A stretch of DNA of 25,756 nt, taken from positions 1 to 25,756 of the forward strand of contig CAMYIG010000018.1 in assembly GCA_947258425.1 (NCBI GenBank). Direction: 5' to 3'. This DNA is from SZUA-76 sp945787585 (GTDB taxonomy: Bacteria; Pseudomonadota; Gammaproteobacteria; SZUA-140). The notes beneath the pieces were generated by a model, which worked only from the letters and a program-made list of their open reading frames with translations, searched no databases and was not told the DNA's origin. How positions within the stretch are numbered: the stretch's first letter is position 1; each line of letters begins with the position of its first letter. The translations under genes and the position numbers were made by a program. Shown here in pieces: positions 7,326-16,000 of the stretch.

Positions 7326-8036
7326 ATGAGTAATGCTGAAACAACATCAGACGACCTGCCTGCTTACCAAGTCCGCATCAGCCAGCGTGCCAAACGGATG
7401 CAGCTCAAGATTTCACCGCTGGGTGAAGTCGAGGTTGTGCTGCCCAAACGGGTTAGCCCAAAACACGTAGCGTCCTTTGTGACACAACATCAAACGTGGA
7501 TTCAACAAACTCAAAAGAAGATGGCGGCACTCTATCCACCCGAAGAACTGCTGCCCGGCACACTCAACTTCGCCGCCACACAACAGCAGTGGCAGTTGGA
7601 ATACCTTGAGGGTATTCGCCCCCGTGTAGCAGAGATCGAAGGCACATTAAAGGTCTACAGTCAGGATGATGAAGCAGCAAGAAAGGCGCTACAGCGCTGG
7701 TTAAATCGACGCGCCGATGAAATACTTGTACCGTGGTTACGCGAAGTGAGTGACGAGATTGGACTGACATTCCAACGCGCTGTGATCCGCGCACAAAAGA
7801 GTCGCTGGGGAAGTTGCTCATCCAGCGGCACCATTAGCCTCAATCGCGCCTTACTTTTTATGCCGCCTCAGTCCGTGCGCTATCTCTTCATCCATGAACT
7901 ATGCCACACCAGAGAGATGAACCATTCACCACGTTACTGGGCGCTGGTCGAACGTTACATGCCTAACTATCTACAACACGAACAAGTGTTGAACAAAGGG
8001 ATCAGATCGGTGCCGCGTTGGGCGCTAACTATTTAA
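7326..8036 (+). CDS. ygjP: YgjP-like metallopeptidase-domain protein (DUF45/M48-like)
   Basis: A 236-residue protein of the YgjP/DUF45 family, which carries a WLM/SprT-like zinc-peptidase fold. The metal site is visible near residues 188-200 as FIHELCHTREMNHSPRYW: HELCH gives the HExxH pair plus a downstream NHS histidine. The preceding segment AQKSRWGSCSSSGTISLN is the family's second hallmark. The N-terminal part is basic (VRISQRAKRMQLKI). In E. coli the function is not well established; some homologues accompany restriction-modification enzymes. ATG at 7326 is preceded by AGGAC (7318-7322). Its stop codon overlaps that of the convergent small membrane protein gene by 3 bases. There is no signal peptide, so a cytoplasmic location is expected. 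Confidence 0.87.
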   Translation: MSNAETTSDDLPAYQVRISQRAKRMQLKISPLGEVEVVLPKRVSPKHVASFVTQHQTWIQQTQKKMAALYPPEELLPGTLNFAATQQQWQLEYLEGIRPRVAEIEGTLKVYSQDDEAARKALQRWLNRRADEILVPWLREVSDEIGLTFQRAVIRAQKSRWGSCSSSGTISLNRALLFMPPQSVRYLFIHELCHTREMNHSPRYWALVERYMPNYLQHEQVLNKGIRSVPRWALTI

Positions 8037-8371
8037 GAAGGAAACTTCTCGTCCAATAAAACCTTCGCATCCTTCTCTAAATCAGCAGCACTAAGATTTG
8101 CAAGTAATCGCTGAAACTCAGCACGACGTCCATGGCGAAGCTTCAACCAGGCAAATGAAAGCCGTTTAATATAGAACATCGCAGCAATCACTAAGCCGAC
8201 GATCAACATCCACATCTGAATGAAGATTGGCGGCATGCGATCAATAAATTGCGCGTACATAAAAAAAGACAGCATCAATACCATTCCCAACGAAATACCG
8301 ATGGTCACCAGAATACTTTCATACTTCTTTTTGAGTGCGTTGATTGTTTCAATATTGACCTGCTCAGACAT
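8033..8371 (-). CDS. Small two-helix membrane protein, unknown function
   Basis: 112 residues. Two hydrophobic segments are visible, at about 20-42 (ILVTIGISLGMVLMLSFFMY) and 48-68 (PPIFIQMWMLIVGLVIAAMF), joined by a short polar turn. A basic, probably cytoplasmic C-terminal tail (KRLSFAWLKLRHGRR) is followed by an acidic helix. I do not recognise a named family. Coding potential is supported by codon use like its neighbours, a plausible topology, and a candidate promoter upstream (TATAAT on the minus strand, 8457 to 8452). The 3' end overlaps the ygjP stop codon tail to tail. It lies 112 bases downstream of yheS on the same strand but probably has its own promoter. Confidence 0.7.
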   Translation of the reverse strand: MSEQVNIETINALKKKYESILVTIGISLGMVLMLSFFMYAQFIDRMPPIFIQMWMLIVGLVIAAMFYIKRLSFAWLKLRHGRRAEFQRLLANLSAADLEKDAKVLLDEKFPS

Positions 8372-8451
8372 CGTTTAACTGCGCCTCAATCGTAATAGTA
8401 CTAATGATTAAATTCTGCATACTCTAACAAGTAAATGCCATATATTGCGCC

Positions 8452-8481
8452 ATTATACATATCACATCCGGCGACTTCTAA
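8452..8481 (-). promoter_or_regulatory. Candidate promoter of the small membrane protein gene
   Basis: On the minus strand, TATAAT (8457 to 8452) is preceded at 18 bases by a weak -35 (TTAGAA, 8481 to 8476). Predicted transcription start is near 8445, a leader of about 73 bases. The -10 is perfect; the -35 is poor. Confidence 0.4.
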
Positions 8482-8483
8482 AT

Positions 8484-10388
8484 TCATTCCGTTAACGTTT
8501 CCAGCGACTCCGAGACCTCAATCCACTCCGCTTCGACATCATCCAGCTCAGTTGAGATACTCACCTGTTGCGCCAATAGCGCTTTCAGACGCTCCTTTTC
8601 CGCATCGCCATAGATGGCACCATCGGCAAGCACATGCTCGACCTCTCCCTTCTGTGCATTAAGCTGCTCCATCCGCTGTTCCAGTTTTTTCAATCGATTC
8701 TGTAATGGCTTCAAAGCACGACGCTGTTCGGCATCCTGTTGTCGACGCTCTTTACGTGCCAGCTGACTGTTCTGCCCGACCTCAGCGGTCGAGCTCACCT
8801 CCACGGCCTCATCCATGTCACGACGCGCTACCATCTGCTGTCGGTAGCTTTCAAGGTCGCCATCAAATGGCGTCACACATCCATCGTCGACCCATAGCCA
8901 GCGATCCGTCACACTTCGCAGCATGTGGCGATCATGTGAGATCACCACCAGTGCCCCCTCAAAGCCCTGCAACGCAACGCTCAGCGCGTGACGCATCTCC
9001 AGGTCCAGGTGATTGGTAGGCTCATCAAGTAACAATAAATTAGGGCGCTGATAGACCAGCATCGCCAATACCAGCCGCGCCTTTTCGCCTCCCGAAAAGG
9101 GCGCTACCGGACCAGTCACCTTGTCACCGTGGAAGGCAAAACCGCCGAGAAAGTCACGCAACGCCTGATCACGGGCACGCGGATCGAGTCGCAAAAGATG
9201 TTGCAGTGGGCTCTCATCGAGATGCAACTGCTCCAGCTGATGCTGTGCAAAATAACCGATGTGCAGGTCTTGTGCCCTGGTGACATCACCGCTCACAGGC
9301 GCAAGCGTGTCGGCCAGCACTTTTATTAACGTCGACTTGCCCGCACCGTTCGCGCCCAACAGCCCGACACGGTCACCACTCGCCAGTTCAAGTTTTACAT
9401 TAGACAGAATGATCTTATCGCCATAGCCGATCCCAACATCACGCATCTGTAACAGCATGTGCGGGAGCTTTTCAGGCTCAAGAAAGGTGAAGTGAAATGG
9501 TGAATCGATATGCGCCGCACTGATCACCTCCATCCGTTCCAGTGTTTTCAGGCGACTCTGCGCCTGCTTCGCCTTACTCGCCTTGGCCTTAAAGCGTGTC
9601 ACAAAACTATGGATATGGGCGATCTCTTCCTGCTGCTTCACATAGGCCGACTGCTGCTGCGCCAGGCGCTCGGCACGACGCTTTTCAAAGGCGCTGTAAT
9701 TGCCGGTATATAACTCGATCCCGCCTTGCTCTATGTGCGCGATATGGGTGGTCACATCATCAAGAAAATCACGATCATGCGAGATCAGTAACAGCGTCCC
9801 CTGGTACTGGGTCAACCACGCCTGTAGCCACATCACCGCATCGAGGTCGAGGTGATTGGTCGGTTCATCGAGCAGTAAAATATCGGAACGACACATCAGT
9901 GCCTGCGCCAGATTTAGTCGCATGCGCCAACCGCCAGAAAAATTTTTGACTGGCGAGGACTCCTGCGCAGTGGTAAAACCAAGTCCATGAAGCAGACGCG
10001 CCGCACGACTGCGGCTGGTATACCCATCCACCGCCTCAAGCCTTGCGTGCAACTGCGCCTGACGATTGCCATCATCCATCGCTTCAGCCTCAGCCAGCTG
10101 CGCTTCAACGACACGCAACTCGGCATCGCCATCGATTGCATAGTCGATTGCCGCACGATCAAGCGCTGGGGTCTCCTGCGCCACGTGTGCAATCACCTGC
10201 CCCGGCGGCAGGGTCAGTTCACCGGCATCGCTATGCAGTTGATCACGGATCATCGCAAACAGGCTCGACTTGCCACAGCCGTTGACGCCAGTGACACCTA
10301 CCCGTTGCCCCTGATGGATAGTGAAAGTAACCTTTTCGAACAGCAGCTGACCGCCGCGTCGCAGCGCGACATCGGTAAAATTTATCAT
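8484..10388 (-). CDS. yheS: ABC-F ATPase YheS
   Basis: Second ribosome-associated ABC-F ATPase of the window, 634 residues, against about 637 in E. coli YheS, which binds ribosomes and has been linked to relief of nascent-chain stalling. Cassette 1: Walker A GVNGCGKSS (about 34-42), signature FSGGWRMRL and Walker B DEPTNHLD. The linker with QEEIAHIHSFVTRFKAKASK follows. Cassette 2: GANGAGKST, FSGGEKARL and DEPTNHLD. Here both signatures are canonical, unlike YbiT. The C-terminal about 110 residues form a charged coiled-coil extension (LARKERRQQDAEQRRALKPL onward), as expected for YheS. ATG at 10388 opens directly into MINFTDVALRRGG, the family N-terminus. It is divergent from ychJ. Confidence 0.95.
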   Translation of the reverse strand: MINFTDVALRRGGQLLFEKVTFTIHQGQRVGVTGVNGCGKSSLFAMIRDQLHSDAGELTLPPGQVIAHVAQETPALDRAAIDYAIDGDAELRVVEAQLAEAEAMDDGNRQAQLHARLEAVDGYTSRSRAARLLHGLGFTTAQESSPVKNFSGGWRMRLNLAQALMCRSDILLLDEPTNHLDLDAVMWLQAWLTQYQGTLLLISHDRDFLDDVTTHIAHIEQGGIELYTGNYSAFEKRRAERLAQQQSAYVKQQEEIAHIHSFVTRFKAKASKAKQAQSRLKTLERMEVISAAHIDSPFHFTFLEPEKLPHMLLQMRDVGIGYGDKIILSNVKLELASGDRVGLLGANGAGKSTLIKVLADTLAPVSGDVTRAQDLHIGYFAQHQLEQLHLDESPLQHLLRLDPRARDQALRDFLGGFAFHGDKVTGPVAPFSGGEKARLVLAMLVYQRPNLLLLDEPTNHLDLEMRHALSVALQGFEGALVVISHDRHMLRSVTDRWLWVDDGCVTPFDGDLESYRQQMVARRDMDEAVEVSSTAEVGQNSQLARKERRQQDAEQRRALKPLQNRLKKLEQRMEQLNAQKGEVEHVLADGAIYGDAEKERLKALLAQQVSISTELDDVEAEWIEVSESLETLTE

Positions 10389-10407
10389 GGGCGTGATTTT
10401 AGCACGA

Positions 10408-10475
10408 GCTCAGGGGGCAACGTCACAAGAGTCTGATTGAGCGCGCTCTGCAATAACTAGCCCCGAGCATTTTTT
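10408..10475 (+). promoter_or_regulatory. Possible structured, T-run-ended element upstream of ychJ
   Basis: GCTC-A-GGGG (10408-10416) can pair with CCCCGAGC (10461-10468), immediately followed by A and six T. Inside lies the perfect palindrome GAGCGCGCTC (10439-10448). The loop is long, so a branched fold is required. It could be an attenuator or the end of a short transcript between yheS and ychJ; it could also be chance. Confidence 0.25.
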
Positions 10476-10533
10476 CGCATATTTGAATCTTTGTACCTTT
10501 ACGGCAATACCGCTTTCACGCTACATTCTTCCG

Positions 10534-10992
10534 GTGCCATTTTCAACATTCAATCACTGTCCCTGTGGTAGCAATAACCATTACATCACCTGTTGCGGGC
10601 AATACATCGACACTAATATGCCAGCACCAACGGCAGAGGCACTGATGCGCTCACGCTATAGCGCCTATACACGTAATAATAGCGACTACCTGCTAAAGAG
10701 CTGGCACCCAGCAACACGCCCCACCACGCTCGACCTGACACCAACGCCCGAATGGCTAGGGCTAATAATATGTCGCCGTGAAGCGGGCAGTGAACGTGAT
10801 ACGCATGGGTTAGTCGAGTTTATTGCGCGATACAAAGCAGCGGGGAAAACAGCGATCATTCATGAAATCAGTCGCTTCGCTAAAGAAGAGCAGCGCTGGT
10901 ACTACGTCGATGGTACAATTTCACAATCCGCACAAAACAGCCCCTGCCCCTGTGGCAGTCACAAAAAATTTAAACGCTGCTGCGGCAAATAA
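10534..10992 (+). CDS. ychJ: YchJ-family protein with two SEC-C motifs (UPF0225)
   Basis: Small cytoplasmic protein with a zinc-binding SEC-C motif at each end: N-terminal HCPCGSNNHYITCCGQ and C-terminal CPCGSHKKFKRCCG, flanking the YchJ middle domain (EALMRSRYSAYTRNNSDYLL and ISRFAKEEQRWYYVDG). SEC-C motifs in SecA bind zinc and SecB/ribosomes; the role of YchJ itself is not established. I chose GTG at 10534, which gives 152 residues, the usual family length, with the first cysteine motif near the N-terminus. The frame stays open upstream to TTG at 10483, but those 17 extra residues do not look like the family and neither start has a good ribosome-binding site. Only 24 bases separate its stop from the likely start of the next gene, suggesting an operon with the acetyltransferase and aminotransferase. 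Confidence 0.88.
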   Translation: MPFSTFNHCPCGSNNHYITCCGQYIDTNMPAPTAEALMRSRYSAYTRNNSDYLLKSWHPATRPTTLDLTPTPEWLGLIICRREAGSERDTHGLVEFIARYKAAGKTAIIHEISRFAKEEQRWYYVDGTISQSAQNSPCPCGSHKKFKRCCGK

Positions 10993-11016
10993 TTATTGGG
11001 AACAGGCGATCACACC

Positions 11017-11823
11017 ATGGAACTTGAACAACGTAGTGAGGCGGTAGAACGAGAAGTCATCACCAGCCTCTATAGCAACTGCCCTGAAGCCACTAAAAAA
11101 GCACTGGGGTTGCGCATCATCCAGATCGATGATGCACTGCTACTCACCGCCACCCATGACCGAGCCATCATGCTGAATCGCGCCCATGGACTCTGCACCA
11201 ACAAAGAGATCAAACCTAGCACAATACAGAAGATTGCAGCCACCTACACTGCGTTAGGTATCGAACATTACTTTCTGCACCTCTATATTGATGATCAACC
11301 ACAGGCGAGCCGCCAACAGCTGATTAACGCCGGTCTGATCGCCGCCCGCGGCTGGATGCGCTTTATCCGCGATAACACGGCACCTGATGAGATCGCTACT
11401 GATCTACGCATAGAGAAGATTAACAGCGAACATGCCGATGCATTTGCGCGCATTGCCTGTGAGGCGTTCGACATGAGCGATGCCGCCGCACCGCTGATCG
11501 CGGCACTTGCCAACGATCCGCGCTGGCACCTGTACGCGAGTTTCGACGGCCAGACCATGGTCGGTACTGGCGCCACATTTGTCCATGATGAGATTGCGTG
11601 GCTCGACTGGGGTGCCACCGCCCCACAATATCGCTGCAAAGGGAGTCAATCTGCCATCATGGCCGCACGCATCGACGACGTAAAATCACTGGGGTGCAAG
11701 CATATCATCACTGAGACTGGCGAAGCGGTTGAGGATGATCCGCAGCACGCCTACCACAACATCCTAAAGCATGGTTTTGCTGAGATGCGCGCGCGCCAGA
11801 ACTACAAACCACAACCACAATAA
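11017..11823 (+). CDS. GNAT-family N-acetyltransferase
   Basis: Likely transfers an acetyl group from acetyl-CoA to an amine; the substrate is unknown. The C-terminal half has the GNAT fold pattern: beta strand MVGTGATFVHDEIAWLDWGA, then the acyl-CoA loop PQYRCKGSQSAIMAARI (RxxGxQ, a variant of Q/RxxGxG/A), then the family-typical ITETGE and HNILKHGFAEM. The N-terminal half (about 1-120) is a diverged domain that may be a second GNAT-like lobe or a substrate-recognition part. ATG at 11017 gives 268 residues, with GGAACAGG about 11 bases upstream; an in-frame TTG at 10996 is less likely. The aminotransferase gene follows after 25 bases. The pairing suggests amino-acid or amine metabolism, but this is inference. 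Confidence 0.83.
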   Translation: MELEQRSEAVEREVITSLYSNCPEATKKALGLRIIQIDDALLLTATHDRAIMLNRAHGLCTNKEIKPSTIQKIAATYTALGIEHYFLHLYIDDQPQASRQQLINAGLIAARGWMRFIRDNTAPDEIATDLRIEKINSEHADAFARIACEAFDMSDAAAPLIAALANDPRWHLYASFDGQTMVGTGATFVHDEIAWLDWGATAPQYRCKGSQSAIMAARIDDVKSLGCKHIITETGEAVEDDPQHAYHNILKHGFAEMRARQNYKPQPQ

Positions 11824-11848
11824 ACACGCTTAAATAGCGCCATTCATA

Positions 11849-13039
11849 ATGACTGAAAACAACATTGATGGCGCAAACCTGAGTACCACGGCCCGAATGG
11901 CTGCGGTGCAGGCGCCAATCATCCCCTTTGTAGGCGAACTCATCAGAGACAACCCCGACACCATCAACCTTGGCCAGGGTATCGTTGATTACGCACCACC
12001 AGATGCAGTCAAAACTGCCGTTAATGCCTTCTTCGATGAGCCACTGAACCACCGCTATAAACTGGTCGATGGTATCCCAGCACTGAAGGCAGTGATCGAA
12101 CAGAAACTTCAGAACGAAAATAGCATTGCCCCCTCCCGCCAGCGCGAATGCTTTATCACCGCAGGCAGCAACATGGGGTTTTTGCAGGCGATGCTGGCGA
12201 TCACCGACCCCGGCGATGAGGTGATCATCCTCAGCCCCTACTACTTCAACCATGAGATGGCGATCCGTATTGCGAACGCTACGCCAGTCATTGTTGCGAC
12301 CGATGAACATCATCAGCCGCTGTACGATGCGATCGCAGCGGCGATTACAGACAGAACCCGCGCCGTGGTGACAATCTCACCCAACAATCCAACCGGTGCC
12401 GTCTATTCACGCGAGATGCTAACCGCAATCAATGCGCTGTGCCGTGATAAAATGCTCTATCACATTAATGATGAGGCGTATGAATACTTCGTATACGGCG
12501 ACACAGAACACTTCTCCCCCGCCTCCATCACCAACAGCATCGACCACACCATCTCACTCTTTTCACTCTCCAAGACCTACGGTATGGCGAGCTGGCGCGT
12601 GGGCTACATGCTGTTTCCGGCACATCTCACGGCCGCACTCAAAAAGATACAGGATACCAATCTGATCTGCCCGCCGGTCATCTCACAACACGCTGCCGTG
12701 GCCGCACTCAAATGTGGTCGCGATTTCTGTGCACCTCACATTGCACGGCTTGCCAATATCCGCGGTGCCATCATCGAACAACTTGCACGGCAGGATAAGC
12801 TTCACTACGCTACGCCCCATGGTGCCTTCTATTTTTTTATTCAATCAGAAGGCCAACATGAAATGATCGCGCTCACGAAATTGCTGATCGAGCAGCACCG
12901 TGTGGCAGCGATACCCGGCAACACCTTTGGCGTAGATAACCACTGTTATTTTCGCATTGCCTATGGTGCACTTACTCAAGCAGATATTACTTCAGGCATC
13001 GAAAGATTGATCACGGGGCTTATCCAAAGTACCGCCTGA
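11849..13039 (+). CDS. Class I/II pyridoxal-phosphate aminotransferase
   Basis: A 396-residue fold-type I PLP enzyme of the aspartate/aromatic aminotransferase superfamily. Visible marks: N-terminal substrate loop INLGQGIVDYAPP, the phosphate-binding turn TAGSNMGF, SPNNPTG (cofactor and substrate contacts), the NDEAYEYF aspartate, the SLSKTYGMASWRVGY motif with the Schiff-base lysine, and the C-terminal FRIAYG with the carboxylate-binding arginine. It looks like a broad-specificity alpha-amino acid:2-oxoglutarate aminotransferase; the true substrate cannot be read from sequence. ATG at 11849 lacks a clear Shine-Dalgarno sequence, so it may depend on translation of the upstream acetyltransferase gene, which ends 25 bases before. 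It is convergent with the mechanosensitive channel gene, 8 bases away, with no obvious terminator between them. Confidence 0.93.
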   Translation: MTENNIDGANLSTTARMAAVQAPIIPFVGELIRDNPDTINLGQGIVDYAPPDAVKTAVNAFFDEPLNHRYKLVDGIPALKAVIEQKLQNENSIAPSRQRECFITAGSNMGFLQAMLAITDPGDEVIILSPYYFNHEMAIRIANATPVIVATDEHHQPLYDAIAAAITDRTRAVVTISPNNPTGAVYSREMLTAINALCRDKMLYHINDEAYEYFVYGDTEHFSPASITNSIDHTISLFSLSKTYGMASWRVGYMLFPAHLTAALKKIQDTNLICPPVISQHAAVAALKCGRDFCAPHIARLANIRGAIIEQLARQDKLHYATPHGAFYFFIQSEGQHEMIALTKLLIEQHRVAAIPGNTFGVDNHCYFRIAYGALTQADITSGIERLITGLIQSTA

Positions 13040-13047
13040 AAAACCAC

Positions 13048-16000
13048 CTACAATAAATCATCTTTTTTTACCGCATTAGCAAGCAAAGTAGCGCTATCTG
13101 GCATATTCCGAATGTGAATATCACGCTGAGGAAAGGCAATTTCAATATTGGCCTCCTGAAAACGACGGTCAATCTCCATCAATATGTCGTGGCGTGTTTC
13201 AAGCAGTACGTCGGGGTGCGGAATATAGACCCGCAGTTCAAAATCAAGCGAGCTTTCACCAAACAGGACAAACCTGGCGGTAGCCTCGGGGTCTTTCAAT
13301 ACATTGGGATGATCAGCCGCAACGGCCAGTAAAGTGGTATAAGCTAAACGAGTATCCGAACCGTATGCGATGCCAACAGGAATCAGGATACGCAAAATAG
13401 TGTCACTGAGCGACCAGTTGATCACTTGCCCTGTGACAAACTCCTTATTCGGAATAATGAGTTCTTTTCTATCCCAGTCCGTAATCATCGTCGCGCGCAT
13501 CTGAATACGGGAAACCTTGCCGCTGATATTGCCAATGGTCACGGCATCGCCCACGCGCACGGGTCGCTCAAACAGAATAATCAAGCCGGAGACAAAATTG
13601 GCGAAAATCTCCTGCAACCCAAAACCGAGGCCAAGGGTGATCGCAGCCGCCAGCCATTGTACTTTTGACCAGCCAATGCCCATGGCGCTAAAGGTCATCG
13701 CTAGCCCAACGATGACGAGGATATAGCGCACAATGGAGGTGATCGCATAGCGCCCACTCGGGGTAAAAGGCAGGCGCTGTAGGATGGCAATTTCCAGTAG
13801 CCCCGGAATATTGCCACTGACAAAAAACGTCATCAATAAAATAATGATCGCCAGTAATAGATCCGACAATGTCGTTGGTACCTGGGTGATTAAATCACTG
13901 CCGTTCTGGCTAGTGGCCGCGTCACTCGTCCACAACACAACTTGATCCAGGATGTTTAATGCCGGTAATATTTCGGCCCATATAAAGAACATACCGACCG
14001 CAATCGCAAACCAGAAGGCACTATTCAGCAGCTTCATTGTCTGTGCACTAATCGCAATGACATCAATGGCGGGTTCGGGTTCTGCGGTGCTGGTTGACTC
14101 TGCGCCCTCTCCTGCTGAAGATTTTTCATTTGTTGCAGGCACGCTGTCAGCCAGAGCAAGTGATTTTTTGCGCCACTGCTCCAGCGCCAACTTCCGTTGT
14201 GCAATGTTCAACCAACGAATCAGAAACTCTCTTACCACTGTAATCGCAAACAGTAGCCCAAGAGTGCTCATGAGATACAGGGAAAGCTGAACAGCGGTAT
14301 ACATATACCCCATCGCCGCCGCAAGCGTGAGACCAAAAGGTATCAGCAATAATATCGCAAACCATGTACCGGTCAGGCGGTTCAACCAACCCTCTGGGTT
14401 TTTCTCAATCTGATGTTTTAATAAACCGCTGGCAGGATGCATTAAGCGGTATACAACTAACATACTGCAGCCCATCAGTATAAAGAAAGCGAAACGCCCC
14501 ATTGAGTCATGGTGTGTCTGCGTCGGCTGATTAAGTGTCGCAGCAATAATAAAAACAAGGGGAAGGGCTAACGGTAGAAACCAGTTTAACTGCTTCCTGA
14601 TTAACGTCAGATTCTCACTACGCCAGCGAAAATGCGCCTCACCCAGTCCCTCTTTTCGACACAGTCGCCTTAACAGCTGACCAATTAATAACAGATGTCC
14701 CATCGCATACAGGCCCGATGACAATGCCGTCGCAAAAATGGTATCGGTACTTAACTGACCCACTCGCCATGCAATTAAATAGATCAACAATGGCCATGGA
14801 ATAGTCATCAATACGGTGACGCCACCGGCCCACAACGTATCACTAAATTTGGCTTTACTTAGCTTGGTGACATAGCGCCCGAGCACTGAAAGTCTATCTT
14901 TCAAGCGACGTCGCATCGCCATCATAATCCCAATGAAAAACAGTGGCACAATCACCGCCAAAGGATTATCACGCAGATCACGAGCCAATCCGGCAACAAT
15001 CTGTCCCCAGGCAAAAGGGGAAAGCAGCCACTTTGTGGCGGAGCCCAGCCGCAGAAAATCATTAAACTCGAGGTGTCGTGCGCTCTGTATCCAGAGAATA
15101 CGCGTATCGATAAACTCACGGTAATCCCCAATTAATGTAATAAGGTCACGTTCACCTTCAAGAATAGGATATAGGTTCTTTTCAAAATAGGTATCATAGG
15201 CCTTGATCAGCTCATTAATATAGTTCTCTTTTTGCTTACCTAACGCACTCTGAACTGCGGCGACTAGTGCAGTCTGATCACTTTCGCTCATCTCTTCCTG
15301 ATATGTACTAACACGACGCTGCGATTCTCTTTTCAAATCGACCAGTTCCAGCAGACGATCTTCAAGTTCGATGCGCCGTAGCTGTACCCGATTAATCTCA
15401 TCGTGATGCGTTTTCATCCTGACTGTGTAGCGTTCAGCATCTGGCATCTGGCTACGATCACTGCGTAACTTGAGGCCAATACCATCAGTCAAACCTATCT
15501 GCGCAATCTTCTCCTTAATCCCTTCAAAATCTCGACGGGTATTATTGAAGACCTCATCGAGCTGCTGCTTCTCCTGACTAAGCAGCGTACTTGAGACTGA
15601 AATATTTGCCAGCTCGGCAGCAAACTTCTGATTCTCATCCGCAATCGTACGCACCAGTGGGTGTTCGCTCGCCGCCGCAAGACTCGCTGCATCCGCGACC
15701 TGTATCGCCTGCGCAGCGACCTCAGTGCGCAGGCGGTTAACGACCTGCTCCAGTGCGTTAAACTCACGTTCAGCAATCAGTACTCTTCGTTCCACCAGTT
15801 GCCGTCTCGCACGTAACAACTCTCGCCGGTTATCATAACTCCGGTTCTCCTGTTCCAGTTCTTGAAGCTGCTGTTCGAGGTAAGTCTTTTCAGCTAATAA
15901 TGCTGTTTTTCGATTCTCGTTCGACTTGTCAGCGCCAGCATCGACTGTCATCGCCATCGCTATCTTGAGCTCATCTAACCGTTTACGAGTGCCCGCTAAT

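Noticed and set aside
9987..10436. 149-codon plus-strand ORF antisense to yheS
   Set aside because: Sits opposite the conserved N-terminal ATPase domain and shows no family pattern.
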